This document shows, one piece after another, positions 8,209-16,675 of a stretch of 64,000 nucleotides of DNA (position 1 is the stretch's first letter; the number at the start of each line of letters is the position of its first letter). Under the pieces are notes generated by a model. It was not told the DNA's origin. It was given only the letters and a program-made list of their open reading frames with translations, and searched no databases. Position numbers and translations under genes: made by a program. The stretch is from NCBI GenBank assembly GCA_965205725.1, contig OZ242189.1:2046001-2110000 (forward strand). Direction: 5' to 3'. This stretch comes from G965205725 sp965205725. GTDB taxonomy: Bacteria > Pseudomonadota > Gammaproteobacteria > Pseudomonadales > Halieaceae.

Positions 8209-8265
8209 TTGACCTGACCAATTGACCTGGTCGATTGACCTGACCAATTGACCTGACCAATTGAC
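8209..8265. repeat. 13-bp tandem repeat, four units, in the kdgK leader
   Basis: Units TTGACCTGACCAA (8209-8221), TTGACCTGGTCGA (8222-8234), TTGACCTGACCAA (8235-8247 and 8248-8260), then a partial TTGAC. Each regular unit contains two direct TGACC half-sites, and the odd unit makes a GACC-T-GGTC dyad. The array lies 28-84 bases upstream of the kdgK ATG, where an operator would sit. Confidence 0.85.
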
Positions 8266-8502
8266 TACGGTAACCGCTGCGACAGCTCTGATCAAGGTGA
8301 AGTGTCGCCACAAGTGACCCACCTGTTGCAGTGAACTGGAATGATGGGCTTCGATTGGTAATAAACACTGCTGCGGCTGATATCCGAGAATGTGGTTGGT
8401 GAGCGCGCCGCCTGAACAATCCACTGCCAGCGTCAGCCCTCCAGGTTTGGCGTGGCGCTCCACAAACAGGACAGAGTACCTATAATTCTCTACACTGCGG
8501 CC

Positions 8503-8670
8503 ATGAGTCCCTTTGATAACCACACCGTGATCAAGCAACGGGTAGAAGCCGGAATGCCAGAGGCACAGGCGGAGATCATTATTTTTACCCAGGCCCGATT
8601 GATGAAGGAAGCATCCGTCCTGTGCAGGTGGCCTGATGTGTCTCACACCTTTCTAAACCCGCACAGGTGA
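8503..8670 (+). CDS. Small ORF, possible N-terminal fragment of a coiled-coil (DUF1640-like) protein
   Basis: 55 residues starting MSPFDNHTVIKQR. The stretch VEAGMPEAQAEIIIFTQARL resembles the N-terminus of DUF1640/CCDC90-type coiled-coil proteins (usual pattern: F-D-T-H, then an alpha-helix with AGF.E.QAEA), but the chain then departs into unrelated sequence and stops five bases before the acyltransferase gene. TATAAT at 8481-8486 is a possible -10 box. Either a decayed fragment or a short leader ORF; function unknown. Confidence 0.35.
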   Translation: MSPFDNHTVIKQRVEAGMPEAQAEIIIFTQARLMKEASVLCRWPDVSHTFLNPHR

Positions 8671-8674
8671 TCCC

Positions 8675-9991
8675 ATGCAAACACCCGCTATTTTAAACAG
8701 ACGGCTTGGCCGAACAGAGTCTATTTACTGGCTGCTTGACCAACTCTATTGCCTGAATTTCATTGTATTCGCGGAACTCGAAGGCACTCTTAACAAACAT
8801 GATCTACAGGCAGCACTAGATATAGCCCAGCAAGAAAATCCAGTGTTGCGATCACAAATCACCATAGACCCTGCGGGGCACCCCTGCTTCACGCCCATAT
8901 CTGCAAAGGAACGCCCGCTAACTTTGCAAATACACGGCCTACGCAACTGGCGGCGCAGTATCGAAGCCGAGCTAGTCGCGCCTTTTTCGTTAAATGATGC
9001 ACCATTGGCCCGCTTATTGTGGTTTCAGGGAGCGGCGAAAAAATCTGTCGTTGCAATGATTTTTCATCACTCAATCGCTGACGGAAAATCCGGCGCGTAT
9101 GTTTTGCTTGATGTGCTGCGCCACGCAACTGCCCAGGTCCGAAACATTTATCTAAAAGCAGCTCACCCCTCATCACAACAGCTTGATTTGATAACGGACA
9201 AAGGCCTCGCGGCCGGTAAGCTCAAGGAAGCCAGGTTCTGGTTGGAAAAAGGCAAGGATCTGTTGAAATTTGCCGAGCAGCTCCCAGGCTATGATATGCA
9301 ACCCCAGGATACAAGAAAGGTTAAAACACTGCCTTTCACAATTCCAGCGAAGACCAATGCGGCGCTGTTGGCGGTGTGCCGGGACAGGAGTACGACCATA
9401 CACGGTGCACTGGGTGCCGCCCTCCTGTTTGCGATCAACGACGAATTCGGGGAAGCGAAAGCCCGGTTTCTAGGGCTGAACTCGCTCGCCGACTTACGCA
9501 ACGTGCTGAAGGGAAACTTAAACGAGCAGGATCTCGGCTTGTACGTAACGACGTTGACGACGGTACATCGACTCGACAAAAATCCGGATTTCTGGAATCT
9601 GGCACGGGAAATCCCTAATCATCTCAAGACTGTTATGAATAGCGGCAATGCCAACCTCATCAACGGTATATATACTGAAATGCCGCTATTTACACCCGAT
9701 ATAAAGGGGGCAAGGCGCGTGCAGAAAATCGTTGCCCTGGCACCGCCGTCTTCAATGCTCACCAATATAGGCAGAATCAAAGAAGCACCGTTGGGGGACG
9801 CTGTGCGAATACGCTCGTTAGCCTTTGCGGTCTCGCCACCCGCCCAGCAGCCCCTTTGCGTCACGGCCGCCAGCTATGACGGTCAAATGTATCTCAACGT
9901 ATTGTACGACCAGTGTAAATTAAAAGATGATCAAGTCAGACGCATCGCAGAGAACATGATGGCCAGCTTGTTGCAGGAGACATACGAATAG
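8675..9991 (+). CDS. Condensation-domain-type acyltransferase (PapA5-like)
   Basis: 438 residues. The HHxxxDG catalytic motif reads HHSIADG at 131-137, followed by KSGAYVLLDVL, and the C-terminal half keeps the second-domain layout of the chloramphenicol acetyltransferase/condensation fold (SLADLRNVL near 270, NLINGIYTEMPLF near 325). PapA5-type enzymes esterify an alcohol with an acyl-CoA or carrier-bound acyl group; other members work in wax ester or lipopeptide assembly. It has no obvious carrier protein or synthetase beside it. It is on the plus strand, convergent with the AraC regulator downstream. The real acyl donor and acceptor are unknown. Confidence 0.75.
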   Translation: MQTPAILNRRLGRTESIYWLLDQLYCLNFIVFAELEGTLNKHDLQAALDIAQQENPVLRSQITIDPAGHPCFTPISAKERPLTLQIHGLRNWRRSIEAELVAPFSLNDAPLARLLWFQGAAKKSVVAMIFHHSIADGKSGAYVLLDVLRHATAQVRNIYLKAAHPSSQQLDLITDKGLAAGKLKEARFWLEKGKDLLKFAEQLPGYDMQPQDTRKVKTLPFTIPAKTNAALLAVCRDRSTTIHGALGAALLFAINDEFGEAKARFLGLNSLADLRNVLKGNLNEQDLGLYVTTLTTVHRLDKNPDFWNLAREIPNHLKTVMNSGNANLINGIYTEMPLFTPDIKGARRVQKIVALAPPSSMLTNIGRIKEAPLGDAVRIRSLAFAVSPPAQQPLCVTAASYDGQMYLNVLYDQCKLKDDQVRRIAENMMASLLQETYE

Positions 9992-10177
9992 GGTGGGGCT
10001 TTTGCACGAGCGAGTTTGTACGAACAGAATCAGGCAACTGCGGCCAGCGCAAGGTTTGTGCGCCGAATGACTCTAACAGCCATGGCTTTCTACGTTTTAG
10101 GAATTTCTATCTGGGGATTTGGGTTAGATTGCTCACTTGCTTGCGGCGAAGCGTGGTCTGCATCATAAATTGCAGGT

Positions 10178-11203
10178 TCAGTCTGTATGGTTTTCACTGT
10201 GCTTTTTATAGGTTAATGGCGTCAGTCCCGTCCAGCGCTTGAAAGCACGAATAAATGCGCTGGATTCAGAAAAGCCCAACTGGAAAGCGATGGATTCAAC
10301 ACTGTCTTTTTGGTGGCTAATCAAGTTGATTGCCAAATCTCTTCGTGTTTCCATTTTGATGACTTGGTAGCTGCTGCCTTCATTGATGAGTTGTCTCCGC
10401 ATAGCCTGCGGATGTAGCTGGAAGTGTTCGGCGGCGCTATCTATAGAGGATACCGACTGGTGCTTGATAAGTTCTCTTTCCAACCAGCTTCTCAAGCGGG
10501 TCGATAGACTGCCTGCTTTAAACACTTTCGAAAGTAGCATCAATGATGTCCCGTCTAGAAAACCTTCAAGATCATCCTTTTTACGAACATTGGGGAGTTC
10601 AAGATAGTGTCGGCTAATTGATATGGAGCTGTAGGTCTGATCAAAAAAGACAGGGGCATTGTAGAATATGTAACGGTATTCACTGCTGTGCCGGGGTTCG
10701 GGGTAATCCAAATCAGCGCTGAGTATGGGTATGTGCTGGTTGGCCAGCCAGCACAGCGTGCGATGTATTGCAAGTAATTGGTGCTCAATCACATAATCGT
10801 TTTGAATATGTCGTTGAGGGCGCCTTATTAATTGCAACACAAAATGTTCGTTTTCATCAAACAACTGGTAGGCCACACTGTCTTCCAGAATGTTTAAAAA
10901 CTCGACGTAGAGCCGCAGAGCTTCTTCGATGTTGCCTGCGCTTATAATACTGTAACAAATTAATTTGTATGTATTGAGGCGCTGTGGTCTATCTGTTAGC
11001 CCGTAGTTTTCATCATTCAGTAAAACGCTCAGTGATTTACTAAGAGCCGCCATTTGGCGAAAGGTAACGCGTGACTTTGAGTGCTGGAGAATATTTGGTG
11101 ATATTCCATTTTCTGACAATATTTTATGGGCGTCATAGCCCTGGGCCAAGGCACCCTCCAACATGTTAAATATAAAGACAGACGCAACCGTTGTTGACTT
11201 CAC
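10178..11203 (-). CDS. AraC-family transcriptional regulator (OruR/ArgR-like)
   Basis: 341 residues. The N-terminal two thirds fit the arabinose-binding-like domain of OruR-type regulators (begins MKSTTVASVFIFNMLEGALAQGYD, with RVTFRQMAALSKSL near 45-58). The C-terminal 100 residues are the double helix-turn-helix: SSIDSAAEHFQLHPQAMRRQL, then SVESIAFQLGFSESSAFIRAFKRWTGLTPL, the hallmark second AraC motif. It is likely a ligand-responsive activator of a neighbouring lipid gene, either the divergent-side WS/DGAT or the acyltransferase. No operator was identified. Confidence 0.9.
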   Translation of the reverse strand: MKSTTVASVFIFNMLEGALAQGYDAHKILSENGISPNILQHSKSRVTFRQMAALSKSLSVLLNDENYGLTDRPQRLNTYKLICYSIISAGNIEEALRLYVEFLNILEDSVAYQLFDENEHFVLQLIRRPQRHIQNDYVIEHQLLAIHRTLCWLANQHIPILSADLDYPEPRHSSEYRYIFYNAPVFFDQTYSSISISRHYLELPNVRKKDDLEGFLDGTSLMLLSKVFKAGSLSTRLRSWLERELIKHQSVSSIDSAAEHFQLHPQAMRRQLINEGSSYQVIKMETRRDLAINLISHQKDSVESIAFQLGFSESSAFIRAFKRWTGLTPLTYKKHSENHTD

Positions 11204-11553
11204 TTTCCCTGGTTCGCAGTGGACATAACTACTGCCAGTGTAATCGAATGTCTATTTTTGTGGAACCCCTTTGGCCGCAGACCACAACTCAACTTCAACA
11301 GCCAGGCTGAAATTCAGATATTTACCAAATTCCAACAAATTCCCTGTAGCGGATCAAATGATTGAAAAACAGTGACCACCGAAAGCAGGCGGTGCCAACG
11401 TCGGCACAATTTCGATGCCCTTGGGTTTCCGCTATTTTTCGTTCCATTGCGATGAGATACAACAAATTAATGCGACATTATCAGGGCATGTTGGCTTTGG
11501 CTTGTCGCTACTTATGGTTGCCAATATGGAACATCAACAGGCCCTGACAATGT
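11204..11553. other. Intergenic region between regulator and WS/DGAT genes
   Basis: About 350 bases with no credible gene. It holds the promoter region of the AraC gene (minus strand) and the 3' flank of the WS/DGAT gene. A short imperfect duplication (ACCAAATTCCAACAAATTCC) near 11325-11345 is the only pattern I see. Confidence 0.5.
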
Positions 11554-12999
11554 TTATCCTGTTTTTGATTTTTTTAGGCGTTTTTTTGAAATAGCTCCCG
11601 CGGCGGTACTTAGCTCTGCAAAACTTTCCTGCAAACATTCCCTATAAAATTCGGGGTCGGGCATCATGTCACGGCAAGAAGTTACAGAAACCATAAATAA
11701 CCCACAGTAGCTGCCTATGGAATGGAAAAGACCCAAGCCATCGACAACCGGCCCGATACCGTAAGTCGACACCATTCTAGCGCCGGTATTATAAAGAGGA
11801 ATGGGCGGCCCGGGAACGTTGGTAACTACGCAGTTTGCAAAGGGTTTCATACGGCTCATCAAACCCCACCGGGCTGCCAATCTTGCAGCCTGAGCGGTGA
11901 GCGTAGAAGGAATGAATTGGGTGTAATCTGTCATAGATTTCGCGCCCACTGCATTGGTTAGCTCCTTGGCGTCTTTGGTGCCATTGCGCACCGCTGCCAG
12001 TCTTTCCAGTGGATCTTCAATGTCTGAACGCAACTCTACACTCATCGCTGCAACAAGATTTCCACCGGTTTGGTCGTCCTTCGACCTAACATTTATCGGT
12101 GCCATAGCTACCAGAGAGTCCTCGGGGAGTTCGTCGTGACGGGTTAGATATTTACGAAGCGCGCCGCCGACGATTGTTAAGGCCGCGTCATTGACGGTGG
12201 TTCCTGGGATTGAATTCTTTATCCCCTTAATAGCGTCAAGCTCTACACTGATTCCCTGGAAAACTCGATGGGGGCTTACATTGTCATTAAAACGTGTGCG
12301 GGGAACATTTTCGACCTTGCGCAGTTCACCCTTGCGCAGCGCGTTATAGGCCTTTGCCATTCCAGGCACTGTGTTTCTGGCCACGCTAATAAAGTTAAAA
12401 GGCTTTTTGATAGAGCTCATTTGAGCCCTGACAATCAACTCCAGTTTGCTGGGCTGACTGTCTACTTCGATAAGCATGGGTTCGCGGCCAGCCTTATAAT
12501 CTGGTGAGGTGTCGTGCACAGCCGCTGTCATTTCCATACCCGAAGTGCCGTCTATAGCTGCGTGATGGGTCTTGGATAACACCGCAAAGCTGCCTTTTGG
12601 CACCCCCTCCAGATTGTCGAGCCCTTCAATAATATAGGCCTCCCAAAGTGGATGATTACGGTCCAACAGTCGGGCGTGCAATCGAGCAGCCATAATACAC
12701 AACTGCCGCCAGTCACCAGGTTTGGGAAGCGCCAGATGCCGAATGTGGAATTCGGAGTCGTAGCTGCCATCTGAAACCCAGTATGGATGGTCCAGATTAA
12801 GGGGGACTTCAACCAGTTTTCGAGTCATTGGGGCCAGGCCGCGAATACGCATGCCGTAGTTTTCGATGATGTCCTTGAATCGAACTTTCCCGTCCGCCGC
12901 GCTAGACTGGTCGTAAATAGCCAGGCTCGATATATGCATCGGTGCATTGGCGGTTTCCATGTAGATAAATGAAGCGTCCATTCCTGTGAGTTGTTGCAT
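11554..12999 (-). CDS. Wax ester synthase / diacylglycerol acyltransferase (WS/DGAT)
   Basis: 481 residues with the full WS/DGAT architecture: MQQLTGMDASFIYMET at the start, the catalytic HHAAIDG at 145-151, NDAALTIVGGALRKYL near 270-285, and the C-terminal NVPGPPIPLYNTGARMVS and GLGLFHSIGSYCGLF segments that mark bacterial WS/DGATs. It esterifies acyl-CoA to fatty alcohols or diacylglycerol, making storage lipid at the inner membrane face. It is a single-gene unit downstream of the AraC gene and upstream of a GST-fold gene on the same strand, separated from the latter by about 130 bases. Confidence 0.93.
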   Translation of the reverse strand: MQQLTGMDASFIYMETANAPMHISSLAIYDQSSAADGKVRFKDIIENYGMRIRGLAPMTRKLVEVPLNLDHPYWVSDGSYDSEFHIRHLALPKPGDWRQLCIMAARLHARLLDRNHPLWEAYIIEGLDNLEGVPKGSFAVLSKTHHAAIDGTSGMEMTAAVHDTSPDYKAGREPMLIEVDSQPSKLELIVRAQMSSIKKPFNFISVARNTVPGMAKAYNALRKGELRKVENVPRTRFNDNVSPHRVFQGISVELDAIKGIKNSIPGTTVNDAALTIVGGALRKYLTRHDELPEDSLVAMAPINVRSKDDQTGGNLVAAMSVELRSDIEDPLERLAAVRNGTKDAKELTNAVGAKSMTDYTQFIPSTLTAQAARLAARWGLMSRMKPFANCVVTNVPGPPIPLYNTGARMVSTYGIGPVVDGLGLFHSIGSYCGLFMVSVTSCRDMMPDPEFYRECLQESFAELSTAAGAISKKRLKKSKTG

Positions 13000-13131
13000 T
13001 TATAATTCCCTGCCTTTGTGAAAGAAATTTCTCCTCAATGCGTTAAAGGAGGTTTGTAGTGCATCCACTACCATAGCACGAACACTTTTCTCTTTAGCTT
13101 ACCCTGCTTCACGCTTTACATCCCTTCGCTT

Positions 13132-14250
13132 TTATTGCTGTGCTGTTACCAGTTCAAGTTGTCCTCGTCTGCGCTCCAGAATGAATCTAATATCTGTATT
13201 CAATGCTTCGAAACCACCAATACGTTGTAACAGTGCGTCAACAGCCACTTTGTCGTCTCCCGCCAATTGTCGATATAAACTCCAGGCGCGTTGAAACATC
13301 CACTGTGAATAGCTGTGGATAGTACGCTCGCCCCGCGCACCATGCGTAGTAAAAGAGTGGGTTCCCAGGTATCGGGGAATACTTTTGCCACGATGCGCTG
13401 TTACCCAATCTGCGTTCTTACCAATGACATCCAATACATCTGGCAGAAAATCGCGGCACAGTGTTTGAAGAGTGGGAATCAGGGTTGCTGGAACTTCGTC
13501 ATTGACCAGAAAATCTCCCGACAGGGGCTCGGGTTCATTCATACGCTGCACCCAGCGATAGACCTCCGGGGCACGCTCCTGCATGATAGCCTTGGGAACC
13601 GGATCCCGACCGAGGTGCGCATAAAGTGGCCCCATCAATGCAAAATCAGCAATACTCGGGCGTGTTCCGAACAGATAGGGAAACTCGGAAAAGTGCCGGT
13701 TCAGTTGTTCCAATAGCTCAAGGTAACCTTGTTCAATTGCTGGAATGGTCTCACTGGTAATCCCGGTGTTGTGAAGGCTTCCACGAAACGGTGCCGATAT
13801 CTTTTCGCCAAGCTTGATCTGGTTTTCCCGCGTTTCCCCAGGCATGCTCATGGCGCCAAATTCACGCATAATGAAATCGTATTGTTGATCTATAACGGTC
13901 CACCGGTAGTGCATAGCTGGTAGTAACAGCCATTCGTCGGCGTAATGCTCTAATAACAAGGCAATCAGTTTTTGTTTTGGCCCGGCAGGATAAACTGGGC
14001 ATTCCGGGTTACAGGCTTCCAAATAGTCAATGATGTCAGTTGAGTCCTGTACGACCTCCCCATTCCTGGTTTCTATAACCGGTACGATAGCGGCCCCTAC
14101 CTTTGGCAGGATTAAGCCCTTGTAAACATCACGGGTGGCTGGACGCTCCTCAAAATTGAGATCTTTAAAGCGCATATAGGGGCGTACCTTACCTGTATAG
14201 TAGGAGAACTCACCTCCGTAAAGAATATAGTCAGGTTTATGTTCACTCAC
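13132..14250 (-). CDS. Glutathione S-transferase family protein (long form)
   Basis: 372 residues. The N-terminal thioredoxin-like domain reads DYILYGGEFSYYTGKVRPYM then VPVIETRNGEVVQDSTDIIDYLEA (the cis-Pro and Ser/Asp glutathione-site segment), followed by an all-helical GST C-domain around 190-230 with YLFGTRPSIADFALMGPLYAH. A further 130-residue C-terminal region extends beyond the normal GST length of about 200-230, with no motif I recognise. The S/Y in FSYYTGKV could be the catalytic position. It is upstream of WS/DGAT on the same strand and downstream of the IS630 element, which may have disrupted its original upstream region. Confidence 0.85.
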   Translation of the reverse strand: MSEHKPDYILYGGEFSYYTGKVRPYMRFKDLNFEERPATRDVYKGLILPKVGAAIVPVIETRNGEVVQDSTDIIDYLEACNPECPVYPAGPKQKLIALLLEHYADEWLLLPAMHYRWTVIDQQYDFIMREFGAMSMPGETRENQIKLGEKISAPFRGSLHNTGITSETIPAIEQGYLELLEQLNRHFSEFPYLFGTRPSIADFALMGPLYAHLGRDPVPKAIMQERAPEVYRWVQRMNEPEPLSGDFLVNDEVPATLIPTLQTLCRDFLPDVLDVIGKNADWVTAHRGKSIPRYLGTHSFTTHGARGERTIHSYSQWMFQRAWSLYRQLAGDDKVAVDALLQRIGGFEALNTDIRFILERRRGQLELVTAQQ

Positions 14251-14318
14251 ACTACTTGTCTCCGATTCAATGTGTTATGCGCGGGCGGGAGTGCTATCAA
14301 TCCTTGCCCAAAGGCATC

Positions 14319-15493
14319 TAGTGTAGTGTATTAAACTAATTATTGATTTGAGAGTGCATGTCTTGCGCGGCCCACTTTCTCCAGAATCTCTCCCGCAGAC
14401 TTTGTCCAAACAAATGGCTTTTTATCTTCATTGTGTCTCTCAATAAAATCCATGATAGTCTCTTCCAACTGTTGTACTGATGTGAATACACCACGACGCA
14501 GCCGCCTTTCTGTCAACCATCCAAAAAATCTCTCCACCAGATTTAGCCACGAAGAACTCGTTGGAATAAAGTGTAAGTGAACTCTCTTATGACGCTTAAT
14601 CCAGTTCTTCACTGTTTCGTGTTTGTGCGTCGCATAGTTGTCAACGATAAGGTGAAGGTCTAACTCTTTGGGTGTTTGTTTCTCCACAGTCTTCAGAAAC
14701 GCCAAAAACTCCTGGTGCCGGTGACGCTTCTTACACTCACCGATAATATCACCCGTCAGGGTGTTCAGTGCCGCAAACAAGGTGCTTGTACCATGACGCT
14801 TATAGTCGTGAGTCATGGTTCCGGCGCGTCCTGGCTTCATCGGCAATCCCGGCTGCGACCTATCCAGCGCTTGAATGGAACTCTTCTCGTCAACACAGAA
14901 AACAACGGCATTCTCTGGCGGCGATACATACAAGCCAACGACATCGCGTAGCTTGTCTTCAAAGGCAGGGTCGCTGCTCACCTTGAATCGGGCAACCAGG
15001 TGTGGCTTCAAACCAACTTCTCGCCACACTCTGTTTATAAAGGAGTGATTAATTCCCATCACTTTTGCCAAACCTCGGGTCGTCCAGTGGGTGCCATCCT
15101 TGGGTTTTTCCTGCGTGGTTATCTTGATGACTTTCGAACGCAGCTTTGCCTGGTTCGCAGAATTCTTGCCGCCGTGATTAGCCCCTCTGGGTAAATCTTT
15201 CTCTATCCCCTTAAGCCCTCTCTCGAAAAAACGATTGCGCCACCGGCCCACTTTGTTGGCATCAATTTCCAGCTCTTCAGCAATCTTGTAGTTGGGAATA
15301 TTTTTTGCAGCGAGCAGAATGATCCTTGAGCGCTCTACCAATCGTACCGGTGTCGTTTTGCTCCTAACCTGTTTTTCCAACTGCTTTTTCTCTTGCGCTG
15401 ATAAAGTGATGTCTATTTGGGCGGGCATTGGCTTCAAATGGGTAGTGAATGAAGCACTTTATATAACATGAATCAGTTCAATACACTACACTA
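14319..15493. mobile_element. IS630-family insertion sequence, apparently complete
   Basis: Terminal inverted repeats TAGTGTAGTGTATT at 14319-14332 and its complement at 15480-15493 continue imperfectly inward. TA dinucleotides at both outer edges match the IS630/Tc1 TA target duplication. One intact transposase gene fills the element. It is inserted between the GST gene and decayed sequence to the right. Confidence 0.85.
14340..15437 (-). CDS. IS630-family DDE transposase
   Basis: 365 residues. An N-terminal helix-turn-helix region (NYKIAEELEIDANKVGRWRNRF, about 49-70) is followed by a second DNA-binding segment (GLAKVMGINHSFINRVW, about 122-138) and the DDE catalytic core: D183 in VFCVDEKS, D266 in LIVDNYATH and E302 in NLVERFFGWL. 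All three residues are intact and the frame is uninterrupted, so the enzyme could be active. It catalyses cut-and-paste transposition into TA sites. A start at the fourth codon (MPAQIDITLS) is an alternative. Confidence 0.95.
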   Translation of the reverse strand: MKPMPAQIDITLSAQEKKQLEKQVRSKTTPVRLVERSRIILLAAKNIPNYKIAEELEIDANKVGRWRNRFFERGLKGIEKDLPRGANHGGKNSANQAKLRSKVIKITTQEKPKDGTHWTTRGLAKVMGINHSFINRVWREVGLKPHLVARFKVSSDPAFEDKLRDVVGLYVSPPENAVVFCVDEKSSIQALDRSQPGLPMKPGRAGTMTHDYKRHGTSTLFAALNTLTGDIIGECKKRHRHQEFLAFLKTVEKQTPKELDLHLIVDNYATHKHETVKNWIKRHKRVHLHFIPTSSSWLNLVERFFGWLTERRLRRGVFTSVQQLEETIMDFIERHNEDKKPFVWTKSAGEILEKVGRARHALSNQ

Positions 15494-15494
15494 G

Positions 15495-15855
15495 GTCCGC
15501 AGGACGTAGCCCTTAATCCCCCGACAGAATGCAGCAGGTCTCGTGCGGTATCCCCGCTAATATCCGGGCAACAGCCTGGAATCAATTCTGTTCCATGTAT
15601 GGTACCCATTACCTGGCGGCATATTGCCGTCACGCCATTTTGAAATAGCCATCGATAAAAACTGACGCCTTCATCCTCAGCGGGTCGCATTCGTTTACAC
15701 TGATAACAACAGGGGCAACCCGACCGCGGCCTCTGAAGTTGCAAAACCGGGTTACGCCAGTGCATTCTGATCGTTGAACGCTTCTTGATTCGCGGGTCCA
15801 GGTGGTCATTGTTAACCATCTTTGGGTTCGACACTCTTACTCTGGTATAGGGAAT
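15495..15855. other. Decayed or non-coding sequence between IS630 and a MITE
   Basis: A 134-codon minus-strand frame (15478-15882) covers it, but its first codons are the MITE terminus read as protein and its stop lies inside the IS630 end. The cysteine-rich segment RSGCPCCYQCKR and the rest match no family I know. It may be the remains of a gene broken from both sides. I do not call it a gene. Confidence 0.4.
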
Positions 15856-16022
15856 AAGACCTTTGCACGAAAGCCATTTCACCGAGTCGCCTAAAAGTGC
15901 CGCCTAAAAGCGCCTACGGTTGGTAAAATCGTACTCAACCGGTCATTTATACGCATAAACTCCCTCATTGCGTGCATTTTTGCCTTGCCTGAAAGCGACA
16001 TCATCTTCTGTGCAAAGGTCTC
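15856..16022. mobile_element. MITE copy A (167 bp), GAGACCTTTGCACG family
   Basis: Left end AAGACCTTTGCACGAAAG and right end CTTCTGTGCAAAGGTCTC are inverted repeats with a few changes. GGAAT at 15851-15855 and again at 16023-16027 is a 5-bp target duplication. The interior has the longer form that includes GTCGCCTAAAAG and CTACGGTTGGTAAAATCG. No coding capacity. Confidence 0.9.
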
Positions 16023-16136
16023 GGAATATTAACAAATTTCTTTCACCGCCAGAATATCGACTAAGGCACTGACGGGTCAATGTTGAAAACCCTGCAATTC
16101 GCCGGGCATACAGTGCGGCTAGCCCATCGGAATATA

Positions 16137-16526
16137 CTATTCGATAAATTTGCGTTCCTCCCACCACGGGAAAAATTCCGGCAGGTTCTTGCTTACGGTG
16201 TCGGGGAAGTTGGCGGGGCGCTTTTCAAGAAAAGCGGTCGTGCCCTCCTCCGCATCGGCAGAGCGGCCCAACGCCGCTATAGCTGCAGAATCCAGACGGT
16301 GCGCCACAATCGGGTCATCGGCAAGGTCTGCGCCAGCGCAAAAACCGCGGCCAGCGCCGGTAATAACCACCGCACGCACCTCATCATTTTCATCGGCATG
16401 GTCCATTGCCGCAAGCAGGTCGTAGAGCATCTGTTCATTCCATGCGTTCAATCGGTCTGGCCTGTTGAGCGTGATTGTCTGTATTTGGTCTTTGACCTCG
16501 TACACGATGGTTTCAAGTTCCATCAT
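16137..16526 (-). pseudogene. Crotonase/enoyl-CoA hydratase with a large in-frame internal deletion
   Basis: 129 residues where the family has 260-300. The N-terminus is normal (ETIVYEVKDQIQTITLNRPD, then VVITGAGRGFCAGADLAD, the first oxyanion-hole segment), but after DPIVAHRLDS the chain jumps straight to a C-terminal tail (ALGRSADAEEGTTAFLEKRP, FPEFFPWWEERKF-type ending). About 160 residues with the second oxyanion-hole glycines and catalytic glutamates are missing. The reading frame is kept across the junction, so the stub could be translated, but it cannot be an active hydratase. A ribosome-like AGAAATG context precedes the start. It lies between the MITE and the sigma factor gene. Confidence 0.8.
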
Positions 16527-16675
16527 TTCTCCAATGTTATATTTACCGCTCTCTTGTCCAGTTCCTGCTGAGACATCTCAACTGGTTGTGCCGACTCAGC
16601 CCCCGACTGTGGAATGATGCCAAGTCAGACATCAAGACCGAATAATTATTTGTGTCGAATACGCTGTATTACGCC

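Noticed and set aside
8182..8646. N-terminal extension of kdgK
   Set aside because: The added residues read through the 13-base array and look non-coding; PfkB homology begins at the later ATG.
15478..15882. 134-codon minus-strand frame
   Set aside because: Its start lies in the MITE terminus and its stop in the IS630 end; no family features.
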